A stretch of DNA of 53,841 bases from positions 23,396 to 77,236 of the forward strand of contig DNXO01000160.1 of assembly GCA_003506895.1 (NCBI GenBank), written 5' to 3'. The DNA comes from Acetobacteraceae bacterium. Lineage in GTDB: Bacteria; Pseudomonadota; Alphaproteobacteria; Acetobacterales; Acetobacteraceae. This document shows, one piece after another, positions 35,375-44,556 of this stretch. Position 1 is the first letter of the stretch. The number at the start of each line of letters is the position of its first letter. A model generated the notes under the pieces. The model saw only the letters and a program-made list of their open reading frames with translations. It was not told where the DNA came from and ran no database searches. The position numbers and the translations under genes are program-made.

Positions 35375-35893
35375 CTAGGTCTTCGACCCCGGGGCCAGCA
35401 GTTCCGCCGGTAGCCACACCCGCCTGACGTGCCATGCACCGTGCCGCAAGGCCATCTCCAGCTTGATGGGCTCTGATTTGCCAGAGGGCTGGAGGCTGAC
35501 CAAAAATGTGGTCGGGCTGTCGAAGAAGGCCCACTGCACATGGACGTCTGCCCCCCGCGGAACGGGATTGGCGGGCACGGCCGTGGTCGCCGCCAGCAAG
35601 GCCTGTGGCGTCACCGTTCGGTCAATCGTACTGGAGGCGATGCCGCGAACAAAGGACGCGCCGAACGCGGGGAGTTCCTTGCCGCTTCGGTCGTCCGGTT
35701 CCTCGGAGACCAGGTCGCAGATGTCTTCCTTGATGCCCTCACGCACCGCCGGCCAATCCACCAGCGATTCCAGCGTCGCCGCGTCAGCGCTTTTGATCGC
35801 GGAACCAAGCCGGTAGAGGGTCATGTAGGGGTAGGCGGCATAGGACAGGCCGACACCCAGAACCGCGGCAAGAAGTGGCCATTTGACACGCAT
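35375..35893 (-). CDS. DUF2939 protein, membrane-anchored
   Basis: A 172-aa protein with an N-terminal signal-anchor (WPLLAAVLGVGLSYAAYPYM) and the DUF2939 body (LYRLGSAIKSADAATLESLVDWPAVREGI). The family has no known function. The topology suggests a periplasmic domain on an inner-membrane anchor. ATG 35893 is chosen because GGAGG lies 6 nt upstream. It is monocistronic as far as can be seen. Confidence 0.82.
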   Translation of the reverse strand: MRVKWPLLAAVLGVGLSYAAYPYMTLYRLGSAIKSADAATLESLVDWPAVREGIKEDICDLVSEEPDDRSGKELPAFGASFVRGIASSTIDRTVTPQALLAATTAVPANPVPRGADVHVQWAFFDSPTTFLVSLQPSGKSEPIKLEMALRHGAWHVRRVWLPAELLAPGSKT

Positions 35894-36024
35894 CCGCACC
35901 CTCCGTGAAAAGGGGCCCGACAGCCAGGGCCGTTACAAATAGTGAGGCGGTAGCTTAACGCGTGCGGCCGACTGCATTTCCGTCAGCCGTTCGCTACCTT
36001 ATACCACAACTGATTGATAAAATG

Positions 36025-37191
36025 TTAACTCCGGCGTGAGTGGAAAAGCTTATGGTACACATCGGGATCCGTGATGCCTTCCGTGCCGAACAGCAGGACG
36101 CGGCTGGCGCCGGTCAATTGTAACGCTGTTCGTGTCGCCGGGTCGTGGGCGGCGAGGGTCAGGCCCGCCAGGCCAGCGACGCCAGATTCGCCGATGGCGA
36201 TGCCGCTATCCGCCAGACGTCGAAGCGCCCGGGCGGCGGCTTCGTCAGGGACGGACATGAAGGCGAAGGTGGCGCGCTCAAGCTCCTGCCAAGCCAGCAG
36301 GCTGGGTTCGCCGCAAGCCAGGCCGGCCATGATCGTTTCAAGGTCGCCGTGAACAACGGTCGGCGTTCCCGCCTTGGCACTGGCCAGCAGGCAGGCGGCG
36401 TTCTGGGGTTCCACCACGATCAGCAATGGGGCCGGATCGAAGCGGCAGCGAAGTTGGACCGAGATGGCGGCGGCGGCGCCTCCTACGCCAGCCTGCATGA
36501 ACACATGGGTTGGTGGCGGGCCGGCCCATTGGTCGGCGGCCTCATCCGCCATCAGGCGATACCCCTGCATCACGTCGCGGGGGACTTCCGTATAGCCGGG
36601 ATAGGATGTGTCGGAGACGACCAACCAGCCGTTTCGCCTCGCCTGGCTTTCGGCCTCGCGCACCGCGTCATCGTAATTGCCGGGGACGCGGATGACCTGT
36701 GCGCCGAACTGGGCGATGGCATCCACGCGGCCCTGGCTGACGGTTTCGTGGACGAAGATAACGCAACGGCAGTGGAAGCGTTGCGCGCCCCAGGCGACGG
36801 AGCGGCCGTGGTTGCCGTCGGTGGCGCACGTGACAGTGATCTGGCTGGTAGAGGCTGCGTGCTGGCCGTCGGCCAAATCGGCTGAGGTCGCGGACCGTGC
36901 GATGCCTTGATGCGACAGTTCGGCGGCGAGCAGCTTGCTGACCGCGTAGGCGCCCCCCAGCGCTTTGAAGCTGCCCAGGCCGAACCGGGGGCCTTCGTCC
37001 TTCAAGCGGAGTGCCGCGACGCCGGTGTCCCTGGCGATGTCGGGCAGATCACGCAACGGCGTCGGGGCATACCCCGGCCAACCTGTGATCGCCTCTTTCG
37101 CTCGGACAAAACCACGGTTGGGAAGGACCGCCACGCCGGGCGTGCCGTGCCGGGGGTTGATGAGAAACGTGAAGGAATCGGGCGCGGACAT
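36025..37191 (-). CDS. dpaL: Diaminopropionate ammonia-lyase
   Basis: A 388-aa PLP enzyme of fold type II that converts 2,3-diaminopropionate to pyruvate and two ammonia. Family features are RLKDEGPRFGLGSFKALGG with the PLP lysine, the ATDGNHGRSVAWGA phosphate/substrate loop, MQAGVGGAAAAI, and SGVAGLAGL late in the protein. Length fits the family (about 400). ATG 37191 is chosen because the sequence upstream of it lies in the divergent gap and the neighbouring gene. It is divergent from denD across 64 bp, so the two may share control. Confidence 0.92.
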   Translation of the reverse strand: MSAPDSFTFLINPRHGTPGVAVLPNRGFVRAKEAITGWPGYAPTPLRDLPDIARDTGVAALRLKDEGPRFGLGSFKALGGAYAVSKLLAAELSHQGIARSATSADLADGQHAASTSQITVTCATDGNHGRSVAWGAQRFHCRCVIFVHETVSQGRVDAIAQFGAQVIRVPGNYDDAVREAESQARRNGWLVVSDTSYPGYTEVPRDVMQGYRLMADEAADQWAGPPPTHVFMQAGVGGAAAAISVQLRCRFDPAPLLIVVEPQNAACLLASAKAGTPTVVHGDLETIMAGLACGEPSLLAWQELERATFAFMSVPDEAAARALRRLADSGIAIGESGVAGLAGLTLAAHDPATRTALQLTGASRVLLFGTEGITDPDVYHKLFHSRRS

Positions 37192-37255
37192 GAAGCTGAC
37201 GGTGGACCGCCGAGCGCGCCGGTGCAATCTATCCCTTGCGATAAAGGAGACGACG

Positions 37256-38236
37256 ATGAAAATTTCCATCCTGGGCGGCGGCGGGTTTCTCGGCCGCAAG
37301 ATCGCGGCGAAATTGGCGAAGGACGGCACGCTGGGCGGCAAACCGATCGCCGAACTGACGCTGTTCGATGTCGTGGACCCGCCGAAGCCGGAGGCGCCGT
37401 TCCCGGTGAACGCCATTGGTGGCGACGTGGTCAATCTGCCGGATTCCGCAATCCCGGCCGGCACCAGCGTGGTGTTCCATCTGGCCGCGGTGGTCAGCGC
37501 GCAGGCGGAGGCGGACTACGATCTCGGGCGGCGGGTGAATATTCGCGGCACGGATGCGGTGATCGACCGGTGTCGCGCGTTGGGCACCCGCCCGCGTGTG
37601 GTGTTCACGAGTTCGGTAGCGAGTTTCAGCGCGGACCAGAACAGCATCCTGCCCGACAACACTCGCCAGATTCCCGGCAACAGCTACGGCGCGCAGAAGG
37701 CGGCGGCGGAGCTGTTCCTGGCGGATGCCTCGCGGCGCGGTTTTTTGGATGTGGTGAGTTTGCGTCTGCCGACGGTGATTGTCCGGCCGGGGCGCCCGAA
37801 CAAGGCGGCGAGTTCGTTTTTCTCGGCAATCGTGCGGGAGCCTTTGCTGGGGCTGGATACGGAACTGCCGGTCGGTGACGATTTCGCGGTCTGGGTTTGC
37901 AGTCCTCGGCGTGCGGTGAATTGGCTGATGCACGCGGCTTCGATGGACACCAGCAAGATGGGTCTGGACCGCAGCATCGATCCGCCGGGGATCAGCACCA
38001 CCGTCGCGCATCTGTTGCAGGCGTTGGAACAGGTGTCTCCCGGAGCCTCTCGGCATGTGAAGCGGGTCGCGGACGAGACGATCGCGGCGATCGTCTCGAC
38101 CTGGCCGCCGGCGTTCGAGGCGCTGCATGCGCGGACACTGGGATTCTCGGCGCATGAGCCCGTGCTGGAGGTCGTGCGCGCATTCATCGAGGACGATCTG
38201 GCGGCGACGAAGGCGGACCGGGGAATTGCGGTATAA
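37256..38236 (+). CDS. denD: D-erythronate dehydrogenase-like SDR epimerase
   Basis: A 326-aa extended short-chain dehydrogenase. It has the nucleotide motif SILGGGGFLGRKIA, the acidic second strand LFDVVDPP, HLAAVVSAQAEADYD, and catalytic residues in FTSSVASF and SYGAQKAAAE. The DYDLG stretch and the RLPTVIVRPGRPNKAAS segment match the D-erythronate dehydrogenase group, which oxidises four-carbon acid sugars for central metabolism. Without its usual kinase and isomerase partners here, the exact substrate is less certain. AAAGGAG precedes ATG 37256. Confidence 0.82.
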   Translation: MKISILGGGGFLGRKIAAKLAKDGTLGGKPIAELTLFDVVDPPKPEAPFPVNAIGGDVVNLPDSAIPAGTSVVFHLAAVVSAQAEADYDLGRRVNIRGTDAVIDRCRALGTRPRVVFTSSVASFSADQNSILPDNTRQIPGNSYGAQKAAAELFLADASRRGFLDVVSLRLPTVIVRPGRPNKAASSFFSAIVREPLLGLDTELPVGDDFAVWVCSPRRAVNWLMHAASMDTSKMGLDRSIDPPGISTTVAHLLQALEQVSPGASRHVKRVADETIAAIVSTWPPAFEALHARTLGFSAHEPVLEVVRAFIEDDLAATKADRGIAV

Positions 38237-38370
38237 CAGTCAGGCGGCACCCAAACCGGCGACATTTTTACCATACTGATGCCCTAATCGAGGGATGAAT
38301 TGTTGCGTGGAGCCGAGCGAGGTTCCAAAACATTGCTGTCTCCTCTCTTTCCTCGGCTGGACGTTCGCGA

Positions 38371-40248
38371 ATGCCGTCTGCACCCGGCGATACGACACTG
38401 GCGGGCCCGCAGGGGATCCGCACTCCCGGGAGAGGTGCGTCCATCGCCGATACCGAGGGGCCCACCCGACGTGGCCAGGTCCGCCGCCCGCGCCGCCCGA
38501 TAGGGTCGGCGGTCATGCATGCGCCGCAAGTGTTGCGGGCGTTGGTGCGGGCGGACGAAATGTGGCTGGTGGTGTTGGCCGCGTTCGTGGGTTGCGCGAC
38601 TGGTATCTCGGTTTGGCTGATGACCGCCACCACACAGCTTATTCACGAGACCCTGTTTCTGATCGGACCCGCGGACCGGCTGAGTGCAATGGCATCGCTC
38701 AATCCGTTTCGCACCGTGCTGGTTCCCGCGCTCGGGGGCCTCGTGCTTGGGCTGGTTACGCTTGGCATCACGCGGCTGCGGCCGCGTCGCACGGTTGATC
38801 CGATCGAAGCGAATGCGCTGTTCGGCGGACGGATGTCGCTGAGCGGCAGTCTGATCGTTGTAGTGCAGACGATCATGTCGAACGGGGTCGGCGCGTCGGT
38901 CGGGCTGGAGGCTGGCTATACCCAGATTGGATCGGCCATTTCCTCGCGCTGGGGGCACGCGTTCCGGGTGCGGCGCAACGATTTGCGGTTACTGGTGGGA
39001 TGCGGGGCGGCCGCGGCCATCGCGGGCGCTTTCAATGCACCGCTGACCGGCGCGTTCTATGCATTCGAGCTGGTGATCGGTACTTATACCCTTGTCAGCT
39101 TCGCGCCGGTGGCGGTCGCCGCGCTGGTTTCGCAGGCCGTGGTGCAGGCGCTGGGCGGGTCCATCTTCGATCTGGCGCCGCAGGTCCCGGGCCATATCGA
39201 TGCGCTGGATTACATCCCCATCCTGGCGCTTGGGATGCTGTGCGCGCTGCTGGGCATTTCCATCATGCGCGGGGTCACGATCACCGAGGAGCTGTTCCGT
39301 AAAAGCGGCGTTCCGATCTGGTTGCGGCCAGGCATTGGCGGGTTGGCGATTGGCACCCTCGCCTTGGTGACGCCCGCCGTGCTGTCCTCGGGCCATGGCG
39401 CGCTGGGTGTGACGTTCGAGCATCACGACCCGCTGCACCTGGTCGTCTTGCTGGTTGTCCTGAAAGCGACGGCTTCGGCGATTTCGATCGGTTCGGGATT
39501 TCGCGGCGGGTTGTTCTTCGCATCGCTGTTCCTGGGCGCGCTGCTGGGGAAAGCGTTCGCGGGCGCACTGGCGATCGTCAGCGCGCAACATGCGATCCCG
39601 CAAGAAGTGTGCGCCCTGGTGGGGATGAGCGGGTTGGCGGTCGCGATCATCGGCGGGCCGCTGACCATGGGCTTCCTCGCGCTGGAGGCGACGGGAAGCC
39701 TGCCGATGACGGTCGCGGTGCTGGCGGCGTGCGTGGTATCCTCGCTGACCGTGCGGCGGACGTTCGGGTATTCATTCGCCACCTGGCGCTTCCACCTGCG
39801 CGGCGAGGCGATCCGTAGTGCCGTCGATATCGGTTGGATGCGGAACCTGACGGTCGGACGGATGATGCGGCGGGAAATGCGGACGGTTCGGGCGGATACG
39901 CCGCTGAGCGCCTTCAAGCGCGATTTTCCGCTGGGGGCCACGCAAAGGGTCATCGCGTTGGATGAGGACGATCGTTACGCCGGCATCGTGCAATTGCCGG
40001 AAGCGCATGCGGATGCGGACGACGACCATAGGGTGCGCGATATCGTGCACTACGCCGAAACGGTGCTGCTGCCGCAGATGACGATCAAGGAAGCGGTGGC
40101 GATGTTCGAAAACGCCGAAAGCGATGCGTTGATCGTGGTGGACAACGCGACCGACCGGCATGTGATCGGGCTGCTGACGGAGCAGTACGCGCTGCGCCGC
40201 TACAGCGACGAACTCGATCGCCGGCGCCGGGAGCTGTCCGGGGAGTAA
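38371..40248 (+). CDS. ClC-family chloride transporter with C-terminal CBS domains
   Basis: A polytopic ClC protein of up to 625 aa, followed by two C-terminal CBS motifs (about 500-615, MRREMRTVRADTPLSAFKR and LPQMTIKEAVAMFENAESD). The gating glutamate sits in SVGLEAGYTQ, a variant of the usual GREGP motif. The later anion site appears as GSGFRGGLFFASLFLG. It should move Cl-, possibly in exchange for H+. The start is uncertain: ATG 38371 is the longest, but ATG 38515 begins just before the first helix and looks equally likely. The first 48 residues are Pro/Arg-rich and unlike a ClC N-terminus. Confidence 0.88.
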   Translation: MPSAPGDTTLAGPQGIRTPGRGASIADTEGPTRRGQVRRPRRPIGSAVMHAPQVLRALVRADEMWLVVLAAFVGCATGISVWLMTATTQLIHETLFLIGPADRLSAMASLNPFRTVLVPALGGLVLGLVTLGITRLRPRRTVDPIEANALFGGRMSLSGSLIVVVQTIMSNGVGASVGLEAGYTQIGSAISSRWGHAFRVRRNDLRLLVGCGAAAAIAGAFNAPLTGAFYAFELVIGTYTLVSFAPVAVAALVSQAVVQALGGSIFDLAPQVPGHIDALDYIPILALGMLCALLGISIMRGVTITEELFRKSGVPIWLRPGIGGLAIGTLALVTPAVLSSGHGALGVTFEHHDPLHLVVLLVVLKATASAISIGSGFRGGLFFASLFLGALLGKAFAGALAIVSAQHAIPQEVCALVGMSGLAVAIIGGPLTMGFLALEATGSLPMTVAVLAACVVSSLTVRRTFGYSFATWRFHLRGEAIRSAVDIGWMRNLTVGRMMRREMRTVRADTPLSAFKRDFPLGATQRVIALDEDDRYAGIVQLPEAHADADDDHRVRDIVHYAETVLLPQMTIKEAVAMFENAESDALIVVDNATDRHVIGLLTEQYALRRYSDELDRRRRELSGE

Positions 40249-40290
40249 TGCCAGCCGGCGTTGATGCCGACTCCCTGGTGATGCCTCCCG

Positions 40291-40315
40291 GTCATGCCGG
40301 CGAATGCCGGCATCC
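40291..40315. repeat. REP-like palindrome (GTCATGCCGGC type)
   Basis: TGCCGGC-GAAT-GCCGGCA (40295-40312) is a 7-bp perfect stem inside the sequence GTCATG...CATCCGCG. Its design parallels the palindrome at 1488-1511. It lies in the 217-bp gap between the ClC gene and the LLM oxidoreductase. It could be a dispersed intergenic repeat and may limit read-through. Confidence 0.5.
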
Positions 40316-40465
40316 GCGCCTTCGGCCTGACAGATCGATGGCGGGCCTGCGCCCGCTACAGCGATGACAGGCCGGTGCTGGTGTGCCAGCCTTCCGGCGG
40401 ATTCGTGTTAGTTGACGTCCGGCAAGACCCCTTCGACACTGTTCCGATAACAAAGGGGGCCAAGC

Positions 40466-41515
40466 ATGGAGTTCGGTGTTTACCACGAGTTTCCCTCTCT
40501 TGACGGGCACCCGGATTCCGATGCGTTCGCCGAAGCCTTTGCCATGGTCGATGCCGCCGAGGCATGGGGCCTGGATGTCATGTGGCTGGCCGAACTGCAT
40601 TTCGACCCGGCGCGATCGGTGCTATCGGCGCCGCTGTGCGTGGCGAGCGCGATTGCCGCGCGTACCCGGAAAATCAAAATCGGCATCGCCGTGCAGGTGC
40701 TGCCATTGGGCAATCCCCTGCGGATCGCGGAAGAAGCCGCGACCGTCGATCAGATCAGTCGCGGGCGACTGATATTTGGTGTTGGCCGTAGCGGCGTCGC
40801 CAGGACTTACGAGGCCTATAACGTGCCGTACGCCGAAAGCCGCGACCGGTTTACCGAGACCTTGGCGATCATCCAGAAAGCATGGGCGGAGCCGGTGGTG
40901 TCCTATGCCGGACGATTTCATAGCTTTCAGGACGTGCAGGTGACGCCGCGTCCGTTCCAGCCGGCCGGTCCGCCGATCCGCATCGCCGCGACCAGTCCGG
41001 ACACCTACGCGACCATCGGCCACCAGGGAAAGCCAATCTTCATGGGCGTGAAGCATGAGGATGCTCGGGCATTGCTGCCCCACATCGAGGCGTATCGCAA
41101 AGCGTGGCGCGACGCGGGCCACCCTGGCAACGGCGTGGTTTATATGCGCGCGCCGGGCTACATCGCCGCGACCGAAGCGGCAGCCCGAACGGAAGCCGAG
41201 GCGTCGTTGCTCCATTATTACCGGGCACAAGCGGCTTTGTTGAAGGATTCGCTGGCTCGAACCGGGGTGGATGGCAACGAAAGCCGAGTGAAGGCAGCCG
41301 AGCGGCTGGATGCGATCACCTACGATGAGGCTCGTCTGGGCAGCGTGCTGATTGGGACGCCGGATTATGTCGCGGATCAGTTGGGGGCGCTGCAAAGGGA
41401 TCTGGGGTTGGATGGGATCATGCTGGAAACGAACTGCGGCGGCTTGATCCCGCACGACCGGGAGAAGGAAGCGCTGCGGCTGTTGTGCAAGGAAGTGATG
41501 CCGCGGTTCAGGTAG
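40466..41515 (+). CDS. LLM-class flavin-dependent oxidoreductase
   Basis: A 349-aa luciferase-like monooxygenase domain protein (TIM barrel, FMN or F420 dependent). It has FGVYHEFPSLDGHPDSDAFA, EAWGLDVMWLAELHF at strand two, the ITVG-like IGIAVQVLPLGNPLRIAEE, and GRLIFGVGRSG. It ends with SVLIGTPDYVADQLGALQRD, typical of the class. It may oxidise or desulfurise an organic substrate; nothing adjacent reveals which. The cupin gene 220 bp downstream is in the same direction and may be functionally linked. AAAGGGGG precedes ATG 40466. Confidence 0.9.
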   Translation: MEFGVYHEFPSLDGHPDSDAFAEAFAMVDAAEAWGLDVMWLAELHFDPARSVLSAPLCVASAIAARTRKIKIGIAVQVLPLGNPLRIAEEAATVDQISRGRLIFGVGRSGVARTYEAYNVPYAESRDRFTETLAIIQKAWAEPVVSYAGRFHSFQDVQVTPRPFQPAGPPIRIAATSPDTYATIGHQGKPIFMGVKHEDARALLPHIEAYRKAWRDAGHPGNGVVYMRAPGYIAATEAAARTEAEASLLHYYRAQAALLKDSLARTGVDGNESRVKAAERLDAITYDEARLGSVLIGTPDYVADQLGALQRDLGLDGIMLETNCGGLIPHDREKEALRLLCKEVMPRFR

Positions 41516-41737
41516 GCCCGCCCTGGCTGCGATATTCGTATCTACGTCCCGTAACCACCGCGAAAAACCGTTGCCGCGGCCCGCAACGCGTGTCACGCTG
41601 ATTGTCATGCGGGGCGGTTGACGCTGGACGCCGATCCTCGCGCGGGAGGAAAAATCCTGAGAGCAGGCCTGTTGCTTAACTGGCCGCACAGGGACTCCAG
41701 CGCCTCGCCGCGGCCCCTTTGAAGGGGAACAACGCAG

Positions 41738-42160
41738 ATGCTCGACAAGCCAATCGTCAATACATTCACTCACGTAAAGCCAGGTGACACGCCCTGGGTC
41801 AGTGACGGCCTGCGGTCATTTTTTCAGTATCGGGATCTTGGGGTCGCTGGCGCTACCGGCGGGCGAGTGATCGCTCAGTTGGCGCGGGCCAAGGAGGCGC
41901 CGGAGAAAGGGACGGGATGGCATCGGCACACCGCCGATTTCCATATCGTGATCATGCTGAAGGGCTGGGCGAAGTTTATGTACGAGGACAAGGAGCATCT
42001 GGTCGAAGCCGGTGACTGCGTGCATCAGCGGCCGGGGATCATGCACTTCCTGTTCGATTACTCGCCCGACATGGAATATCTGGAGGTCGTGGGACCCGCC
42101 GATTTCGGCACCGTGGAGATGAAAAGCGACATCCCGGTCCCAGAGCCTCATTCCTGGTAG
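41738..42160 (+). CDS. Small single-domain cupin
   Basis: A 140-aa cupin. It has the first metal-binding cluster GTGWHRHTADFHIVIMLKGW with the paired His, and the second cluster HQRPGIMHFLFDYS. One jelly-roll domain is expected, binding a divalent metal. Members of this type include dioxygenases, isomerases and sensor proteins, so function stays open. A purine-rich stretch (GAAGGGGAACAA) precedes ATG 41738. A hairpin between this gene and the convergent GST gene probably ends both transcripts. Confidence 0.85.
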   Translation: MLDKPIVNTFTHVKPGDTPWVSDGLRSFFQYRDLGVAGATGGRVIAQLARAKEAPEKGTGWHRHTADFHIVIMLKGWAKFMYEDKEHLVEAGDCVHQRPGIMHFLFDYSPDMEYLEVVGPADFGTVEMKSDIPVPEPHSW

Positions 42161-42179
42161 GCTGCCGCCATCGTGGTCC

Positions 42180-42203
42180 CCTCCCGGTTTCACCCGGGGG
42201 AGG
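42180..42203. terminator. Hairpin between convergent cupin and GST genes
   Basis: CCTCCC (42180-42185) pairs with GGGAGG (42198-42203) across a 12-nt loop that is itself partly complementary. It sits 20 bp past the cupin stop and 12 bp past the GST stop, and it lacks a T-tract. Confidence 0.4.
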
Positions 42204-42214
42204 ATCAGCCCGCG

Positions 42215-42871
42215 CTAGAACTCGATATCCAGTTCGTCGATCTGTTCCGGCTCTTTTTGCGCGGCGGCGAACCATTCCTGCATGTCTGGCCATGCCATGA
42301 TCTGCTTGCAGTAGCGCTCACACGCGCCTTCCATCTCCACGTCGTAGCTGCGGAACCGCGTCACCACGGGCGCATAGAATGCGTCCGCGATCGTCGGTTT
42401 CGCGCCGAACAACCATGGACCTTTCCAGGTCGTCAGACATTCGCGCCAGATTTCAGTGATCCGGTCGATATCCGCCTGAACCGCCGACCATACCGCGAAC
42501 CCCGGGCGATAGAGGCGCAGATTCATCGGTAGGGCCTCGCGCAACGCGACGAATCCCGAATGCATTTCCCCCACGATCGAACGGCAACGGGCGCGTGCGA
42601 TCCGGTCGGCGGGCAGCATCCCGGCGTTCGGGAACATTTCGTTGAGATATTCAGCGATCGCAATCGTGTCCCAAATCACCACATCATCATGCATGAGTGC
42701 TGGAACACGTATCGACGACGACTGGCCCAGAAGTTCCTTGCGGTTCGTCGGGTCGTCCGGATCGACAATTTTTTCCTCGAAAGCCAATCCGGCCAGGCGT
42801 GCGAGCAGGTATCCCCTTAGTGACCAGGAGGAATAATTCTTGCTGCTTATGAGAAGCGTGGCCCCTGCCAT
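42215..42871 (-). CDS. Glutathione S-transferase family protein
   Basis: A 218-aa GST. The thioredoxin-like N-terminal domain carries LLISSKNYSSWSLRGYLLA (the Ser/Tyr region that activates glutathione), VPALMHDD with the cis-Pro, and WDTIAIAEYLNEMFP. The C-terminal helical domain has WLFGAKPTIADAFYAPV, the conserved N-capping motif. It should conjugate or reduce electrophilic compounds. ATG 42871 is chosen, with GGGGG about 8 nt upstream. It is divergent from phaZ. Confidence 0.9.
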   Translation of the reverse strand: MAGATLLISSKNYSSWSLRGYLLARLAGLAFEEKIVDPDDPTNRKELLGQSSSIRVPALMHDDVVIWDTIAIAEYLNEMFPNAGMLPADRIARARCRSIVGEMHSGFVALREALPMNLRLYRPGFAVWSAVQADIDRITEIWRECLTTWKGPWLFGAKPTIADAFYAPVVTRFRSYDVEMEGACERYCKQIMAWPDMQEWFAAAQKEPEQIDELDIEF

Positions 42872-42980
42872 GGTGACAACCCCCGATCGTGCTGGCATGC
42901 TGCGGCGCAATATAGCAACATGATCGATGACATGGCGAGCGTTTGTGGTAACGTGATAACAATTCGGTGATAGGGCCTTC

Positions 42981-44216
42981 GTGACGCAGCAGGCGATGAT
43001 TTATAAAATTTATCAGGCGCAGGCCGACCTGCTGTTTCCCGCGCGTCAATTTGCTCGCTTTGGTGCCGGTTTCGCTCGGGCTATGGACATGGGCGAGTTC
43101 ACGCCGCAGCCGCTCCGGCAGTTCGGGGCAGCGTGCAATCTGTTAGCTGACAGCGCACTGTCGCATCACCGGCCGGATTACGGCTTCCGTTCAGCCCGGA
43201 TGGGCAACGACGTCGTTGGCGTCACCGAGGAGGTGCGGTTCGAAACCCCATTCGGCTCGCTGTTGCGATTCCGCAAGGACACCGATCTCGAGCAGCCCAG
43301 GGTTTTGGTCGTAGCGCCGATGTCGGGACATTTCGCGACGCTGCTGCGTGGCACCGTGTCGGTGCTGCTGCCCGATCACGACGTTTATATCACCGACTGG
43401 AAAAACGCCCGCGACATCCCGCTGTCTGACGGCACGTTCGGGTTCGACGAATACGTCGATCACCTGATCCGCTTCATGGAAGTCCTGGGCGAAGGCAGCC
43501 ACATGATCGCGGTGTGCCAACCGGCCGTGGCCGCGCTGGCCGCGACGGCGGTGATGGCGGAGCACGGCAACAGGGCGCAGCCGCGCAGCCTGACACTGAT
43601 GGCGGGGCCGATCGACACACGCCAAAACCCCACCAAGGTCAACGACCTGGCGAAATCCCGGTCCATCGAGTGGTTTGAGAAAAGCCTGATCGCCAAGGTA
43701 CCGTGGCGCTACAAAGGCGCATTCCGCCAGGTTTATCCGGGCTTCCTGCAGTTGACCGCGTTCATGACGATGAACCTGGACCGTCATATCAACGCGCATA
43801 TCAGCCAGTTCCGGGCGCTGTCATGCGGCGACATCGTCGCGGCCGATGCCCACAGGAAATTCTACAACGAATACAACGCGGTTATGGACCTGCCGGCTGA
43901 GTTCTACCTGGAAACCGTGAAGCGGGTGTTCCAGGATCATGACCTGCCGCTGGGCAAGCTGACCTGGCATGGCGAAAAGGTGAAGCCGGAGGCGATTCGC
44001 CGGACCGCGCTGCTAACCGTCGAGGGCGAGCGCGACGATATCTGCGCCATCGGGCAGACCATGGCGGCGCTGGATCTTTGCAGCGGGATCCGTATCAGCC
44101 AGAAGCGGCATCATCTCCAGACGGGCGTTGGACACTATGGCGTATTCAGCGGGTCACGCTGGGCGCGCGAGGTTTACCCGAAGGTGCGTGCGATGATCGA
44201 GGTGACGAACCAATAG
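42981..44216 (+). CDS. phaZ: Intracellular polyhydroxyalkanoate depolymerase
   Basis: A 411-aa alpha/beta hydrolase that degrades the native PHA granule. Family hallmarks are VLVVAPMSGHFATLLRGTV, YITDWKNARDIPLSDGTF, the nucleophile Cys in MIAVCQPAVAAL (a Cys replacing the usual Ser), the acid in VEGERDDI, and His in GVGHYGVFSG. There is no signal peptide, fitting the intracellular type. It implies that the organism stores PHA. GTG 42981 gives the conserved MTQQAMIYKIYQAQADL-type N-terminus; ATG 42996 is another option. A hairpin overlaps its stop. Confidence 0.95.
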   Translation: MTQQAMIYKIYQAQADLLFPARQFARFGAGFARAMDMGEFTPQPLRQFGAACNLLADSALSHHRPDYGFRSARMGNDVVGVTEEVRFETPFGSLLRFRKDTDLEQPRVLVVAPMSGHFATLLRGTVSVLLPDHDVYITDWKNARDIPLSDGTFGFDEYVDHLIRFMEVLGEGSHMIAVCQPAVAALAATAVMAEHGNRAQPRSLTLMAGPIDTRQNPTKVNDLAKSRSIEWFEKSLIAKVPWRYKGAFRQVYPGFLQLTAFMTMNLDRHINAHISQFRALSCGDIVAADAHRKFYNEYNAVMDLPAEFYLETVKRVFQDHDLPLGKLTWHGEKVKPEAIRRTALLTVEGERDDICAIGQTMAALDLCSGIRISQKRHHLQTGVGHYGVFSGSRWAREVYPKVRAMIEVTNQ

Positions 44217-44238
44217 GTCGGGCATCATCACCCGACCT
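44215..44238. terminator. Hairpin shared by the phaZ and DUF427 stops
   Basis: AGGTCGGG and CCCGACCT form an 8-bp perfect stem with an 8-nt loop. The stem overlaps both convergent stop codons (phaZ TAG at 44214-44216, and the DUF427 gene TGA at 44228-44230 on the minus strand). It is likely a bidirectional terminator; T-tracts are minimal. Confidence 0.55.
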
Positions 44239-44509
44239 TGACGTCCTTCCAGAACCCGAACCGGCCGCCGACCGTCTGCATTTTCGGCTGCGGACGCTCA
44301 TACGACCAGGCCACGCGCGGATACCGCTTGTCATCCAGGATGGCATCGTAAAACTGCACCCCATGCGGGCACGCGTTGTCGGAGTCGGTCTTCGGCGCCT
44401 TCTCCAGCCACTCCAGCTTTGTCGCGCTGGGCGGAAAGTAAGCATAGCCGCCACTTTCGACGATATCGTCGCTTTGGGCGAGCACGCGATCGTTCAAGGT
44501 TGCTTGCAT
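44228..44509 (-). CDS. DUF427 protein
   Basis: A 93-aa single DUF427 domain. It begins LNDRVLAQSDDIVESGGYAY, followed by YFPPSATKLEWLE, a CPHGVQFYDAIL segment where family members have a Cys-Pro pair, and VAWSYERPQP before the end. Function is unknown; the fold is a small beta structure proposed to bind nucleotide-like or small ligands. AGGAGG lies 8 nt before ATG 44509. A longer in-frame upstream extension is unlikely, because it would overlap the membrane-protein gene. Confidence 0.85.
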   Translation of the reverse strand: MQATLNDRVLAQSDDIVESGGYAYFPPSATKLEWLEKAPKTDSDNACPHGVQFYDAILDDKRYPRVAWSYERPQPKMQTVGGRFGFWKDVKVG

Positions 44510-44556
44510 GATACTGTCCTCCTGAGTCCGCACATGGGGATGGATTGGCGATCCCG

